In this document: positions 34,964 through 46,305 of the stretch, one piece after another | How the letters are laid out: every line of letters begins with the position of its first letter | Numbering within the stretch: the first letter of the stretch is position 1 | NCBI RefSeq assembly: GCF_030418455.1 | Contig: NZ_JAUHPW010000002.1 | Location: 62,001-126,000, forward strand | Direction: 5' to 3' | DNA length: 64,000 nt | Source of the DNA: Demequina litoralis | GTDB lineage: Bacteria > Actinomycetota > Actinomycetes > Actinomycetales > Demequinaceae | Position numbers and translations under genes: made by a program | The notes under the pieces: model-generated | Databases searched by the model: none | Told to the model about the DNA's origin: nothing | What the model saw: only the letters and a program-made list of their open reading frames with translations

Positions 34964-36595
34964 CTACTTCTTCTCCGCGACGATGCGCTCCTGCTCGACC
35001 GCCACGGCCTCGCCGTCGTCGACGGTCGAGTCGGTGGTGAGCGCGACACTCTCGCCCTCGAGGAAGGTCGAGACGTAGTCGTCGACGTTCTTCTCGAGCG
35101 CCGCCTCCGTCTCGTCCGACAGCTGACCCGTCGACGCGATGTCGTCGAGGATCGACGTGTTGCGGCGCAGGTGGTCGAGCAGCTCCCGCTCGAAGCGCAG
35201 CACGTCACCGACGGCGATCTTGTCGAGCTTGCCCTTGGTGCCCGCCCAGACCGACACGACCTGCTCCTCCACCGGGAACGGGGAGTACTGGGGCTGCTTG
35301 AGCAGCTCCATGAGGCGCGCACCGCGGGTGAGCTGCTGGCGCGAGGCCGCGTCGAGGTCGGACGCGAACATCGCGAAGGCCTCGAGCGAGCGGTACTGCG
35401 CGAGCTCGAGCTTGAGCGTGCCGGAGACCTTCTTCATGGCCTTCACCTGCGCCGAACCGCCGACGCGGGACACCGAGATGCCCACGTCCACCGCGGGACG
35501 CTGGTTGGCATTGAAGAGGTCGGACTGGAGGAAGATCTGGCCGTCCGTGATGGAGATGACGTTGGTCGGGATGTACGCCGACACGTCGTTCGCCTTGGTC
35601 TCGATGACCGGGAGGCCCGTCATCGAGCCGGCGCCCATCTCGTCCGAGAGCTTCGCGCAGCGCTCGAGCAGGCGGGAGTGCAGGTAGAACACGTCGCCGG
35701 GGTACGCCTCGCGGCCCGGCGGGCGGCGCAGGAGCAGCGACACGGCGCGGTAGGCCTCGGCCTGCTTCGACAGGTCGTCGAAGATGATGAGGACGTGCTT
35801 GCCGTCGTACATCCAGTGCTGGCCGATGGCCGAGCCGGTGTAGGGCGCGAGGTACTTGAAGCCGGCCGGGTCGGACGCGGGGGCCGCGACGATGGTCGTG
35901 TACTCGAGCGCGCCGGCCTCCTCGAGGGCGCCGCGCACCGAGGCGATGGTCGAGCCCTTCTGGCCGATGGCGACGTAGATGCAGCGGACCTGCTTCGACG
36001 GGTCGCCGGTCTCCCAGTTCGCCTTCTGGTTGATGATCGTGTCGATCGCGATGGCGGTCTTGCCGGTCTGGCGGTCGCCGATGATCAGCTGGCGCTGGCC
36101 GCGGCCGATCGGGATCATCGCGTCGATCGCCTTGAGGCCGGTCTGCAGCGGCTCGTGCACCGACTTGCGCTGCATGACGCCGGGCGCCTGCAGCTCGAGG
36201 GCGCGGCGGCCCTCGGTCGCGATCTCGCCGAGGCCGTCGATCGGGTTGCCGAGCGGGTCCACGACGCGGCCGAGGTAGCCGTCGCCGACGGCGACCGAGA
36301 GCACCTCGCCGGTGCGCTGGACCGTCTGGCCCTCCTCGATGCCGGTGAACTCGCCGAGCACCACGACGCCGATCTCGCGGACGTCGAGGTTGAGCGCGAG
36401 GCCGAGCGTGCCGTCCTCGAAACGCAGCAGCTCGTTGGCCATGCAGCCCGGCAGTCCCTCGACCTGCGCGATGCCGTCGGCCGCAAGGGTCACGCGGCCG
36501 ACCTCGTCGACCACGGCGCCCTTGGGCTCGTAGGACTTCACGTAGCTGTCGAGTGCAGCCCGGATCTCGTCGGGGCTGATCGTCAACTCTGCCAT
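34964..36595 (-). CDS. atpA: ATP synthase alpha subunit
   Basis: A 543-residue non-catalytic nucleotide-binding F1 subunit with P-loop GDRQTGKT and family signature [17 protein letters not shown]. The C-terminus is extended by about 30 residues rich in Glu and Val, an extension known in mycobacterial alpha subunits, where it suppresses ATP hydrolysis. Whether this one does so is inference. CAGGAGAG precedes the ATG. Confidence 0.96.
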   Translation of the reverse strand: MAELTISPDEIRAALDSYVKSYEPKGAVVDEVGRVTLAADGIAQVEGLPGCMANELLRFEDGTLGLALNLDVREIGVVVLGEFTGIEEGQTVQRTGEVLSVAVGDGYLGRVVDPLGNPIDGLGEIATEGRRALELQAPGVMQRKSVHEPLQTGLKAIDAMIPIGRGQRQLIIGDRQTGKTAIAIDTIINQKANWETGDPSKQVRCIYVAIGQKGSTIASVRGALEEAGALEYTTIVAAPASDPAGFKYLAPYTGSAIGQHWMYDGKHVLIIFDDLSKQAEAYRAVSLLLRRPPGREAYPGDVFYLHSRLLERCAKLSDEMGAGSMTGLPVIETKANDVSAYIPTNVISITDGQIFLQSDLFNANQRPAVDVGISVSRVGGSAQVKAMKKVSGTLKLELAQYRSLEAFAMFASDLDAASRQQLTRGARLMELLKQPQYSPFPVEEQVVSVWAGTKGKLDKIAVGDVLRFERELLDHLRRNTSILDDIASTGQLSDETEAALEKNVDDYVSTFLEGESVALTTDSTVDDGEAVAVEQERIVAEKK

Positions 36596-36643
36596 GCCAT
36601 CTCTCCTGTCAATGCCGCGGTGGCGGCGAATGGTGCGTCGGGA

Positions 36644-37456
36644 TCAACCGACAAGTCGTCGTCGTGCTTCGTCGAGCCGGGACAGCACGGTGCCGTCCAC
36701 CACCTCGGACCCGACCTGGACTCGGATGCCGCCCAGGACCTCGGGGTCCACGGCGACGTTGATGAGGACATCGCGCCCGTACGCGTCCGTGAGGATGCGC
36801 GCGAGGCGGGTGCGCTGGTCCGCGCTGAGCTCGACCGCGGCCGTGACGTGCGCCACGACCTTCTCGCGGTGCTCCGCGGCGGAGTCGAGGAGCGCGTCGA
36901 TCGCCGGGATGAGGCGATGCCCGCGCGGGTTGCCGACGACGCGGCGCAGCAGCGCCTCCGTGGTCGGCAGCAGCTTGCCGCCGAGCACGCCGTCGAGCAG
37001 CGCGATGCGCGCCTCCTTCGTGGCGGCACGGTTGCTGAGCGCCGAGAGCAGCTCGCGGTTCGCGACCAGCTCGCGCTGGACGCGGAACAGCTGCTCCTGG
37101 ACCTCGTCCAGCGTGCCCTCCTCCTGCGAGTACGCGAAGATCGCGCGCTCGCCGGCGTCGTCGATCGCCTCGGCCAGGTCCTCGTCTGCCGACCAGCGGG
37201 AGCCGGCGAACGACGCGAGGACGTCCTTGACCCTCGCGTCGTACGCCGAGAACACCGCGGAGACCAGCCCGGCCTTCGCCTCGGGCGAGCGGGCGGGGTC
37301 GGTCAGCGCACGGCGGAGCGAGCCCGACGCGTCGATCGCGTCGACCGCGGCGAACAGCTGGTCGGCGAGGACCAGGCCCTCGCGTCCGCTCGCCGTCACC
37401 ACGGGCTCGAACTGACGGAGCACGGCGTCACGCGACGTCTGGCTCGTTCCACGCAT
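36644..37456 (-). CDS. atpH: ATP synthase delta subunit
   Basis: A 270-residue peripheral-stalk subunit, longer than the 180 residues of E. coli. The delta signature lies at the C-terminus (VNVAVDPEVLGGIRVQVG-like segment, about 230-252). The N-terminal helical domain is extended. ATG four bases after atpF stop. Confidence 0.93.
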   Translation of the reverse strand: MRGTSQTSRDAVLRQFEPVVTASGREGLVLADQLFAAVDAIDASGSLRRALTDPARSPEAKAGLVSAVFSAYDARVKDVLASFAGSRWSADEDLAEAIDDAGERAIFAYSQEEGTLDEVQEQLFRVQRELVANRELLSALSNRAATKEARIALLDGVLGGKLLPTTEALLRRVVGNPRGHRLIPAIDALLDSAAEHREKVVAHVTAAVELSADQRTRLARILTDAYGRDVLINVAVDPEVLGGIRVQVGSEVVDGTVLSRLDEARRRLVG

Positions 37457-37460
37457 GCGC

Positions 37461-39156
<1,696 letters not shown>

Positions 39157-39220
39157 GAAGTCTCCTGTGCGAATGGCTTCTTGGGCGCGGACTACCGTCC
39201 GGCGCCGTTGACTGGCCGTA

Positions 39221-39226
39221 AGCCTA
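39221..39226 (-). promoter_or_regulatory. Possible -10 element of the atpB-C operon
   Basis: TAGGCT about 65 bases upstream of the atpB start in the 87-base gap. It is the same hexamer used at several genes here, but no fitting -35 is visible. Confidence 0.35.
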
Positions 39227-39243
39227 ACGCATGGAACGCGGGA

Positions 39244-39651
39244 CTAAGTACCCGGATCCGCGTACGGAATGCGCGCTTTGCGCAGCGTCGCCACGTCCAC
39301 CACGAGCGACGCCACGATGCCCGTCACCGCGGTCGCCGCGAACGCCTCGCGATGGAACGATTCGACCCCCTGGAGCACCAGGAGCGCGACCACGATGACG
39401 AGCATCTTGCCCAGCCACGAGAACGCGACGATGCCTGCCATCACCTGGGGCGGCCGCCGGTGCCCGACGAGCATCGCGACCTGGGTCGGCACGGCCCCGA
39501 GCGCGGCGACGAGCGCCCCCACGAGGGCGCCCACGGCGCCGGCGGGCCCGGCCAGGGCCCACGCGACCGCTCCCCCGACGACGGCGATCGCGGCGAGCAC
39601 GATCGACGTGAGACGGATGGCGCGGCGGTAGAGCTGCTCCTCGGCGGTCAC
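39244..39651 (-). CDS. atpI: AtpI-like membrane protein
   Basis: A 135-residue protein with four membrane segments, positioned directly before atpB as AtpI usually is. AtpI helps assemble the c-ring in some bacteria; the actinobacterial form is poorly conserved. GTG start overlaps the wecA stop by four bases (GTGA). A much longer in-frame reading through wecA is an artefact. Confidence 0.8.
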   Translation of the reverse strand: MTAEEQLYRRAIRLTSIVLAAIAVVGGAVAWALAGPAGAVGALVGALVAALGAVPTQVAMLVGHRRPPQVMAGIVAFSWLGKMLVIVVALLVLQGVESFHREAFAATAVTGIVASLVVDVATLRKARIPYADPGT

Positions 39652-40919
39652 TTCTCCTCCTCGGGGCGGGTGACGGGGGACGATGCGGGGGCGGGCGGGG
39701 CGGCGACGGCACCCTGGGCGGCGGCGACGGCGGGCGCGGGGTCCGCCTCCGCATCGTCCGGCTGCCTGCCCTCGGGCGTGATGCGCTGGAGCGCGAAGAC
39801 CGCGTGGCCCGCGCGGCGCCACTGGCGCGAGAAGAACCGCGCGAGGCGCGGCGAGAAGGTGATGGCGGCGGCGATCGCGATCCCGATGCCGGTCGCCAGC
39901 GCGGCGCCCCACAGCGGCAGAAAGACGACCGAGATGGTGCCGAAGGACAGCACCGCGGTCCAGATGTACAGCACCGTCACCGCCCAGCGGTGCGAGTGGC
40001 CGCGGCGCAGCAGCAGGTGGTGGAGGTGGTGCTTGTCGGGCGAGAACGGCGAGTCCCCGCGCGCCGCGCGTCTGACCACCGCCGCCGTCATGTCGACGAG
40101 GGGCACGGCCAGCACCATGATCGGCAGCAGGATCGGGATGAAGGCGGGGATGCGCTCGCGCTCGGAGACCACGGCCGGGTCGATCTGGCCGGTGACGATG
40201 ATCGCCGCCGCCGCGAGCATGAGCCCCAGCACCATCGAGCCCGAGTCGCCCATGAAGATGCGCGCCGGATGGACGTTGTGCGGCAGGAAGCCCAGGCATG
40301 CGCCCACGAGCAGCGCCACCACGATCGCCGCGAGCGACGAGTAGTCCCCCGGCGACGCGGAGCGCGCCAGCATGTACGTGTAGGTGAAGAACGCGAGGCC
40401 GCCGATCGCGATCATGCCGGCGGCGAGGCCGTCGAGGCCGTCGACGAAGTTGACCGCGTTCATCGCGATCACCACGACGAACACGGTCGCGATGAGCGAG
40501 ACGTACGAGCTGCCGATGGTGACGCCGGCGATCGGCACCGTGACGAGCTGGACGCCGCCCGAGGCGAGCACGAGGCCCGCGAGGAACTGGCCCGCGAGCT
40601 TCGCCATCCAGTCGAGGTCGAAGATGTCGTCGATCATCCCGAGCGCGCACACGATCGCGGCGGCGCCGAGCACGGCCCAGGCCTCCCGCCCGGCCTCGAA
40701 GACCGGGAACAGGAACGGGATCGCCGAGGCGACCACGCCGGCGACGGCGAGCCCCAGGAAGATCGCGATGCCGCCGAGCCGCGGGATCGGGGTGGTGTGC
40801 ACGTCGCGCGCGCGGACCGCGGTGATGGCGCCCACGCGGAACGCGAGGTGGCGCATCGCCGGCGTCGCGACGTACGTGACGAGCGCCGCGATCGCCATGA
40901 GGGTGAGGTAGACCTTCAC
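39648..40919 (-). CDS. wecA: Undecaprenyl-phosphate GlcNAc-1-phosphate transferase
   Basis: A 423-residue polytopic enzyme of the MraY/WecA family that starts assembly of a cell-wall glycopolymer on the lipid carrier. Motifs: GMIDDIFDLDW, NAVNFVDGLDGLAAG, and the His-rich cytoplasmic loop DKHHLHHLLLRRGHSHR that separates WecA from MraY. The C-terminal 50 residues are Ala/Pro-rich and disordered. GTGA overlaps join it to sua5 upstream and atpI downstream. This position between sua5 and atpI is typical for actinobacteria. Confidence 0.92.
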   Translation of the reverse strand: MKVYLTLMAIAALVTYVATPAMRHLAFRVGAITAVRARDVHTTPIPRLGGIAIFLGLAVAGVVASAIPFLFPVFEAGREAWAVLGAAAIVCALGMIDDIFDLDWMAKLAGQFLAGLVLASGGVQLVTVPIAGVTIGSSYVSLIATVFVVVIAMNAVNFVDGLDGLAAGMIAIGGLAFFTYTYMLARSASPGDYSSLAAIVVALLVGACLGFLPHNVHPARIFMGDSGSMVLGLMLAAAAIIVTGQIDPAVVSERERIPAFIPILLPIMVLAVPLVDMTAAVVRRAARGDSPFSPDKHHLHHLLLRRGHSHRWAVTVLYIWTAVLSFGTISVVFLPLWGAALATGIGIAIAAAITFSPRLARFFSRQWRRAGHAVFALQRITPEGRQPDDAEADPAPAVAAAQGAVAAPPAPASSPVTRPEEEK

Positions 40920-41566
40920 CCGTCGTCACCTGCGACGGCGTCCTCCCCGACGATCTCGACGATGCGGTCGCGGGAGATCCCGCCCTCGCGCACGATGCGC
41001 AGGCGGTCGCCCGTCGCGTCGACGATCGTGGAGGCGACGCCGAGCGGGCTGTCGCCCGCGTCGAGGTAGACGGCCACCTTGTCGCCGAGCTGCTCCTCTG
41101 CGCCGGCCGCGCTGGTCGCCGCCGGCTCCCCGGTGCGGTTGGCGCTCGTCACGGCGAGCGGCCCGGTGCGGGTGAGCAGCGCGAGCGCGGCCTCGTGGTC
41201 GGGCACGCGCAGCGCGACGGTGCCGTGCGTGTCGCCGAGGTCCCACGCGAGCGACGGCTGCGACAGGACGATGACGGTGAGGGCACCGGGCCAGCACGCC
41301 TCCATGAGGGCGCGGGCCGGCTCGGACACCTCGCGGGCGAGCCCGTCCACGGTCCGCACGTCGGGGATGAGCACCGGCGGCGGCATCTGGCGGCCGCGGC
41401 CCTTGACGTCGAGCAGCCGCGCGACCGAGGGCGGGCTGAACGCGTCGGCACCCACGCCGTAGACGGTGTCGGTGGGCAGGACGATGACGGCGCCGCGGTT
41501 GACCGCGTCGACGGCGGCGTCGAGCGACGGCCCCCAGGTCGCGGGGTCGTGGGTGTCGAGGATCAC
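40916..41566 (-). CDS. tsaC: Threonylcarbamoyl-AMP synthase (Sua5/YrdC family)
   Basis: A 216-residue YrdC-fold enzyme making threonylcarbamoyl-AMP for the t6A37 modification of ANN-decoding tRNAs. Motifs LPTDTVYGVGADAF, TSANRTGEPA and STIVDATG are diagnostic. It lacks the C-terminal Sua5 domain, so the short type. GTG start 13 bases after prmC, no clear ribosome site. Confidence 0.93.
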   Translation of the reverse strand: MILDTHDPATWGPSLDAAVDAVNRGAVIVLPTDTVYGVGADAFSPPSVARLLDVKGRGRQMPPPVLIPDVRTVDGLAREVSEPARALMEACWPGALTVIVLSQPSLAWDLGDTHGTVALRVPDHEAALALLTRTGPLAVTSANRTGEPAATSAAGAEEQLGDKVAVYLDAGDSPLGVASTIVDATGDRLRIVREGGISRDRIVEIVGEDAVAGDDG

Positions 41567-41579
41567 GACGTCAAGTCTC

Positions 41580-42470
41580 TCAGACGCCCACCCGGGTCGC
41601 GACGAGCATGCGGTCGCGTCCGTTGAGGTCGGTGAGCGTGCGCACGTCGTCCCACCACTCCGACGACTCGGCGTACGCGCGCAGGGCGGGCCCCTGCTCG
41701 TCGCCGTGCTCCATGATGACGACGCCGCCGACCCGCAGCAGGCGCTGCGCCTCGTCGAGGATCGCGCGCGGCACCTCGAGGCCGTCGTTCCCGAGCCCGT
41801 ACAGCGCCTGCGGCGGGTCGTGGAGCGCGACCTCGGGGTCGCGCGGGACGGCGTCGATCGGGACGTACGGCGGGTTGGTCACCACCACGTCCGCGCACGA
41901 GTCGAACTGGCGCAGGCAGTTGCGGGCGTCGCCGTACACCGAGCGCAGGCGCGTGCGCACGTCGGCGGGCTGGGCGCGCGCGTTGAGGCGCAGGTACACC
42001 AGCGCCTCCTCGCTCGCCTCGACCATCGAGACCTGCGCCTCGGGCACCTCGGTCGCGACGGAGATGCCGATCGCGCCGGAGCCCGCGCACAGGTCGGTGA
42101 CCCGCACCGAGCCGCGCATCTCGAGGGCCTCGCGGGCGGCCGCGATGGCCACGCCCGCGACCACCTCGGTCTCGGGCCGCGGGATGAAGACGCCCGGCCC
42201 CACCTGCAGCTCGAGCGAACGGAAGTACGCCTTGCCGGTGATGTGCTGGAGCGGCTCGCGGTCGACGCGGCGGGTGACGCGCGCCTCGAGCAGGTCGAGG
42301 TCGGCACCCGGGGGCCACTCGTCGTCGCGCGCGGCGGCCGTGCGGATGTACGACGGCTCGAGGCCGAGCGTGTGCGCGATCAGCACGATCGCATCGTGAT
42401 ACGGCGACGGCACGCCGGCCTCGGCGAGGCGCTGGGTGGTCGCGCGCAGACGCGTTCCTACGGTGGGCAC
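41580..42470 (-). CDS. prmC: Release factor glutamine methyltransferase
   Basis: A 296-residue methyltransferase that modifies the GGQ glutamine of release factors. N-terminal helical domain (1 to about 85), then the SAM-binding fold with LCAGSGAIGIS and catalytic NPPY in VVVTNPPYVP. It follows its substrate gene prfA by 17 bases. TAGACT lies six bases ahead of the GTG, so it may also have its own leaderless promoter. Confidence 0.94.
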   Translation of the reverse strand: MPTVGTRLRATTQRLAEAGVPSPYHDAIVLIAHTLGLEPSYIRTAAARDDEWPPGADLDLLEARVTRRVDREPLQHITGKAYFRSLELQVGPGVFIPRPETEVVAGVAIAAAREALEMRGSVRVTDLCAGSGAIGISVATEVPEAQVSMVEASEEALVYLRLNARAQPADVRTRLRSVYGDARNCLRQFDSCADVVVTNPPYVPIDAVPRDPEVALHDPPQALYGLGNDGLEVPRAILDEAQRLLRVGGVVIMEHGDEQGPALRAYAESSEWWDDVRTLTDLNGRDRMLVATRVGV

Positions 42471-42476
42471 GCTCGG

Positions 42477-42482
42477 AGTCTA
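42477..42482 (-). promoter_or_regulatory. Possible leaderless promoter -10 of prmC
   Basis: TAGACT, six bases, then GTG. It lies in the 17-base prfA-prmC gap, so it would be internal to the operon. Confidence 0.45.
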
Positions 42483-42487
42483 GAGCT

Positions 42488-43570
42488 TTACTCGGCCGCG
42501 GACAGGCGCGCGGCCTCGTCCGCGTCGATCGCGGACTGGATGACCGGCTGCAGGTCGCCCGCGAGCACCTGGTCGAGGTTGTACGACTTGTACCCCGTGC
42601 GGTGGTCCGCGATGCGGTTCTCGGGGAAGTTGTAGGTGCGGATGCGCTCCGAGCGGTCGACCGTGCGGATCTGCGACTTGCGCATGTCCTGGGCCTCGGC
42701 CTCGGCGGCCTCCTTCTGCGCGGCCAGGAGGCGGGCGCGCAGGATGCGCAGCGCCGACTCCTTGTTCTGCAGCTGGCTCTTCTCGTTCTGGCAGCTCACC
42801 ACGATGCCCGTGGGCAGGTGCGTGAGGCGCACCGCGGAGTCCGTGGTGTTGACCGACTGGCCGCCGGGGCCCGACGAGCGGTACACGTCGACGCGCACCT
42901 CGTTCATGTCGATCTCGACCTCGGAGACCTCCTCGACCTCCGGGTAGACGAGCACGCCGGCGGCGGAGGTGTGGATGCGGCCCTGCGACTCGGTCGCGGG
43001 CACGCGCTGCACGCGGTGCACGCCGCCCTCGTACTTGAGCTGGGCCCACACGCCGTCCTCGGGCTCGACGGAGCCGCGCGCCTTGACGGCGACGGAGACG
43101 TCCTTGTACCCGCCCATGTCGGTGTGCACGGCCTCGAGGACCTCGGCCTTCCAGCCCTTGGCCTCGGCGAACTTGAGGTACATCTTCAGCAGGTCGCCCG
43201 CGAACAGCGCGGACTCCTCGCCGCCCTCACCCGACTTGATCTCGAGGATCACGTCGCGCGCGTCGTCAGGGTCGCGCGGGATGAGGATGCGCCGGAGGTG
43301 CTCGGTGGCCTCCTCGACGGCGCCTTCGAGGGCCGGGATCTCCGCGGCCATCTCGGGGTCGAGCTCCGCCAGCTCCGTGGCGGCCTCGAGATCGTCCTGG
43401 GCGGACTTCCAGGCACGATGCGCGGCGACGACGCGGCCGAGCTCCGCGAAGCGACGCCCGAGAGTGCGCGCCCGGCCCCCATCCGCGTGAACGGCGGGGT
43501 CGGCGAGCTGGTTCTCGATGTCGGCGTACTCGTCCAGCATGGGCTGGACGGCTGCGAAGGCTTCGGCCAC
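42488..43570 (-). CDS. prfA: Peptide chain release factor 1
   Basis: A 360-residue class I release factor reading UAA/UAG. Motifs: [15 protein letters not shown], the GGQ loop [11 protein letters not shown] and [12 protein letters not shown]. The GTG at 43570 gives the usual RF1 N-terminus ([19 protein letters not shown]). A longer frame starting at 43630 would overlap rpmE and is rejected. Thirteen bases after rpmE; no evident ribosome site. Confidence 0.94.
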   Translation of the reverse strand: MAEAFAAVQPMLDEYADIENQLADPAVHADGGRARTLGRRFAELGRVVAAHRAWKSAQDDLEAATELAELDPEMAAEIPALEGAVEEATEHLRRILIPRDPDDARDVILEIKSGEGGEESALFAGDLLKMYLKFAEAKGWKAEVLEAVHTDMGGYKDVSVAVKARGSVEPEDGVWAQLKYEGGVHRVQRVPATESQGRIHTSAAGVLVYPEVEEVSEVEIDMNEVRVDVYRSSGPGGQSVNTTDSAVRLTHLPTGIVVSCQNEKSQLQNKESALRILRARLLAAQKEAAEAEAQDMRKSQIRTVDRSERIRTYNFPENRIADHRTGYKSYNLDQVLAGDLQPVIQSAIDADEAARLSAAE

Positions 43571-43583
43571 GTCGTCGGACGCG

Positions 43584-43793
43584 TTACTTCTTGTTGCCGT
43601 AGCGGCGCTCGAAGCGCGCCACGCGACCACCGGTGTCCATGATCTTCTGCTTGCCCGTGTAGAACGGGTGGCAGGCCGAGCAGACCTCGACGCTGATCGC
43701 GCCGGCCTTCACGGTGGACTTGGTCTCGAACGTGCTACCGCAGGTGCACGTGACAGTGGTGGCCACGTACTCGGGGTGGATGTCCTTCTTCAT
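43584..43793 (-). CDS. rpmE: 50S ribosomal protein L31 (zinc-binding form)
   Basis: A 69-residue protein with the zinc-binding cysteines CTCGS and CSACHPF, so the C-plus type rather than the cysteine-free paralogue. ATG 43793 follows AAGGGAG closely; the longer in-frame start is unsupported. It is downstream of rho as in most actinobacteria. Confidence 0.95.
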   Translation of the reverse strand: MKKDIHPEYVATTVTCTCGSTFETKSTVKAGAISVEVCSACHPFYTGKQKIMDTGGRVARFERRYGNKK

Positions 43794-43926
43794 GATCTCC
43801 CTTAGTTCGCCACCGGGTCCGACACGTCCCTCGCGTCGGTGAACCGGCAACCGTGGACCCCGTCCGCAGGCGGGGCCAACGCACTATTCTGCCATGCCTG
43901 TCAAGCCCGCGCCCCATCGCAGGTTC

Positions 43927-43990
43927 CCGGTGCCCGCGCATCGTCCCGTCGCCGCGTCCGGGTGCCCGCGCATCGTCCCGTCGCGGCCCC
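43927..43990. repeat. 32-base direct repeat carrying the GGACGATGCG motif twice
   Basis: In the 327-base rpmE-rho gap (no gene), GGTGCCCGCGCATCGTCCCG occurs at 43929 and again at 43961, a period of 32 bases. Each copy holds one reverse-strand copy of the window-wide decamer. Confidence 0.75.
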
Positions 43991-44042
43991 AGTGGTACCA
44001 ATCGTTACGTTCACGCGCCGGAACGTCCTGATTGGTACCACT
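43991..44042. repeat. Cruciform-like inverted repeat between rho and rpmE
   Basis: Perfect 12-base outer arms AGTGGTACCAAT/ATTGGTACCACT (43991-44002, 44031-44042). Inside them a 6-base arm ACGTTC/GAACGT lies after a 4x4 mismatch, with an 8-base loop. It is AT-richer than its surroundings. It could be a protein-binding site or an extra terminator. Confidence 0.7.
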
Positions 44043-44073
44043 CGCGCGGCCGGGCCGGGCCACGACGCCGAAA

Positions 44074-44103
44074 GGCCGGGCCGACCGCATGGTCGACCCG
44101 GCC
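44074..44103 (-). terminator. Terminator of rho
   Basis: A 13-base stem (44074-44086 with 44091-44103, one wobble pair), loop of four, followed on the minus strand by TTT. It starts 18 bases after the rho stop codon. Confidence 0.75.
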
Positions 44104-44120
44104 CCGGCTGCGCTCGAGCG

Positions 44121-45974
44121 CTACTTCTCCTCGTCCGAGCCCGGCGTGGTCTTGGCGACCTGCATGAGGAACTCGGCGTTGGTCTTGTTCTCCTTGAGCT
44201 TGCCCAGGAGCAGCTCGATGGCCTGCTGCTGCTCGAGCGCGGTGAGCACGCGGCGCAGCTTCCACATCACCTTGAGCTCCTCCTGGCTCATGAGGATCTC
44301 CTCGCGGCGCGTGCCCGACGCGTTGACGTCGACGGCCGGGAAGATGCGGCGGTCGGCGAGCGTGCGCGACAGCTTGAGCTCCATGTTGCCGGTGCCCTTG
44401 AACTCCTCGAAGATGACCTCGTCGGCCTTCGAGCCCGTCTCGACCAGCGCGGTCGCGAGGATGGTGAGCGAGCCGCCGTTCTCGATGTTGCGCGCGGCGC
44501 CGAAGAAGCGCTTGGGCGGGTAGAGCGCCGACGAGTCGACGCCGCCCGAGAGGATGCGGCCCGAAGCCGGCGCGGAGATGTTGTATGCGCGGCCGAGGCG
44601 GGTGATCGAGTCGAGCAGCACGACGACGTCGTGGCCCATCTCGACGAGGCGCTTGGCGCGCTCGATCGCAAGCTCGGCGACCGTGGTGTGGTCGTCGGCC
44701 GGACGGTCGAAGGTCGAGGCGATGACCTCGCCCTTGACCGTGCGCTGCATGTCCGTGACCTCCTCGGGGCGCTCGTCGACGAGCACGACCATGAGGTGGA
44801 CCTCGGGGTTGTTCGTGGTGATCGCGTTGGCGATCGACTGCAGCACGAGCGTCTTGCCGGCCTTGGGCGGCGAGACGATGAGGCCGCGCTGGCCCTTGCC
44901 GATGGGTGCCACCAGGTCGATGACGCGGTTGGTCATGTTCCGCGGCTCGGTCTCGAGGTGGAGGCGGTGCTGCGGGTACAGCGGCGTGAGGTCGCCGAAC
45001 GCGGGGCGGTTGCGCGCCTCGTCGGGGACCTGGCCGTTGACCTTGTCGACGCCCGCGAGCGCGTTGAACTTCTGGCGCTGGCCGCGCTCGCCCGGGCGGG
45101 GCGGGCGCACGGTGCCGGTGATGGCGTCGCCCTTGCGCAGGCCGTACTTCTTGATCTGGTTCATCGACACGTACACGTCCGACTTGCCAGGGAGGTACCC
45201 GGTGGTGCGGATGAAGGCGTAGTTGTCGAGGATGTCGACGATGCCGCCGACCGGGGTCAGCTCCTCGTCGTCGCGGATGTCGTCGTCGTCGAGCTGCTGC
45301 GTCGGGGCGCCCTCGACCACGTCGCGCTCGCGGCCGCGCCCGCGGCCACGGCCACGGCCACGGCGGCGGCGGCTGCCGCGCTCGTCGTCGTCCTGCGCCT
45401 GCTGGTCGCGGTCCTGCTGAGCGCCCTGCTGTGCACCCTGCTGCGCGCCCTGCTGGCGACGCTCGCCGCCCTGCTGCGAGCCCTCGGCGCGGTCGCGCTG
45501 CTGGCGCTCGCCGCGGGGCAGGTCGAGGCTGACGGCCTCCTTGGCGCGGCGCGCGCGGGACTCGGCGTCCTCGCCCTCCGACCTGTCGGCGGCGCCGTCC
45601 TTCGAGTCGCGGGCCAGGTCGAGGCTGACGGCCTCCTTGGCGCGGCGCGCGCGGGACTCGGCGTCCTCGGACTCGGCGGCCTCCGCGGGGGCCGCCTGGG
45701 GCGCCTCGGCGCGGCGGCGCGGCTGACGCGCGGCCTTGGGCTTGTCTGCCGCGGGCTTGTCTGCCGCGGGCTTGTCGTCGGTGCTGCCGGCCTTCTCGGC
45801 GCTCGGCTCCTTGGCGGGCACGACGCCGCCGTTCTTGATGGCCTCGACCAGGTCCTTCTTGCGCATGCGCGCGGTGCCGGAGACGCCGAGCTCGGCGGCG
45901 AGCGCCTGGAGCTGCGGAAGCTTCATCGCGGTGAGGGTGGCGGTCTGGTCGGGCGCCACGGTCGTGTCTGTCAC
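44121..45974 (-). CDS. rho: Transcription termination factor Rho with long disordered insert
   Basis: A 617-residue RNA-dependent helicase. N-terminal SAP-like Rho_N segment (about 14-50), then about 175 residues of low-complexity insert (51-225), RNA-binding OB fold (about 235-310) and the hexameric ATPase with Walker A SPPKAGKT (368-375). The insert contains an 18-residue sequence twice (103-120 and 135-152), a Gln-rich stretch with three GAQQ units (about 176-187) and an Arg/Gly tail. Such inserts are known in actinobacterial Rho and extend RNA binding. GTG 45974 is set by GAAAGGA six bases upstream. Confidence 0.95.
   Translation of the reverse strand: MTDTTVAPDQTATLTAMKLPQLQALAAELGVSGTARMRKKDLVEAIKNGGVVPAKEPSAEKAGSTDDKPAADKPAADKPKAARQPRRRAEAPQAAPAEAAESEDAESRARRAKEAVSLDLARDSKDGAADRSEGEDAESRARRAKEAVSLDLPRGERQQRDRAEGSQQGGERRQQGAQQGAQQGAQQDRDQQAQDDDERGSRRRRGRGRGRGRGRERDVVEGAPTQQLDDDDIRDDEELTPVGGIVDILDNYAFIRTTGYLPGKSDVYVSMNQIKKYGLRKGDAITGTVRPPRPGERGQRQKFNALAGVDKVNGQVPDEARNRPAFGDLTPLYPQHRLHLETEPRNMTNRVIDLVAPIGKGQRGLIVSPPKAGKTLVLQSIANAITTNNPEVHLMVVLVDERPEEVTDMQRTVKGEVIASTFDRPADDHTTVAELAIERAKRLVEMGHDVVVLLDSITRLGRAYNISAPASGRILSGGVDSSALYPPKRFFGAARNIENGGSLTILATALVETGSKADEVIFEEFKGTGNMELKLSRTLADRRIFPAVDVNASGTRREEILMSQEELKVMWKLRRVLTALEQQQAIELLLGKLKENKTNAEFLMQVAKTTPGSDEEK
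45519..45669 (-). repeat. 55-base exact direct repeat inside rho
   Basis: 45519-45573 and 45615-45669 are identical and 96 bases apart. They encode the repeated segment around [18 protein letters not shown] in the disordered insert. Identity at silent positions points to a recent in-frame duplication. Confidence 0.85.
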
Positions 45975-46123
45975 GTACTGTCCTTTCCTCGCACGAGCCC
46001 CTGTGGCTCCAGAAGTGCGAGATCGTCCACGTGGGTACGGCTGACGGGCATCGTCGGCAGACGCCTGCAACGTGGATAGCGTTCGTCCGGGGCGCTGAGC
46101 GCCGTTCCGGGGGAAGCGCGACC

Positions 46124-46152
46124 AGGTTATCACCGCAGGCTTCACGGAACAA
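46124..46152 (-). promoter_or_regulatory. Promoter of rho
   Basis: TTGTTC (46147-46152) and TAACCT (46124-46129) with an ideal 17-base spacer. The leader to the GTG is about 143 bases and can form a hairpin near GAGCC/GGCTC (about 45994-46008). That is room for the self-regulation known for rho in other bacteria. Rest of the 331-base gap: promoter of the divergent gene. Confidence 0.65.
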
Positions 46153-46219
46153 TCACCCCTGGTGGTGACGCGCGTCACGTCCGCGACACCGGGTGCCGCC
46201 GCATCGTCCCTCGTTCCTG

Positions 46220-46248
46220 TTGCCGGTCCCCTGCGGCGGGCCTAGCCT
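46220..46248 (+). promoter_or_regulatory. Promoter of the DUF6325-SHOCT-DUF389 operon
   Basis: TTGCCG (46220-46225), 17 bases, TAGCCT (46243-46248). The leader is about 50 bases, with AAGGAG before the ATG. It points away from the rho promoter. Confidence 0.6.
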
Positions 46249-46305
46249 GCGAGGAGGGGGCGCGCGGGCGTCCCAGGCCCCGCCTTCGAGCCAAGGAGCA
46301 GCGCC

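Noticed and set aside
43899-43904. Perfect TTGACA -35 upstream of rpmE on the minus strand
   Set aside because: The nearest -10-like hexamer (TAGTGC) is only 12 bases away, and nothing suitable lies at 16-19 bases, so I do not call it a promoter.
43735-44090. Open frames starting in the rpmE-rho inverted repeat (Met-Val-Pro-Leu starts)
   Set aside because: The start codons are created by the GGTACC palindrome arms. There is no ribosome site, and the frames overlap rpmE.
46124-46152. Decamer GGACGATGCG as an FtsK-orienting or Chi-type motif
   Set aside because: Both classes show strong strand skew along a replichore. Here copies are 15 to 15, intermixed over 60 kb; only a genome-wide map could reopen this.
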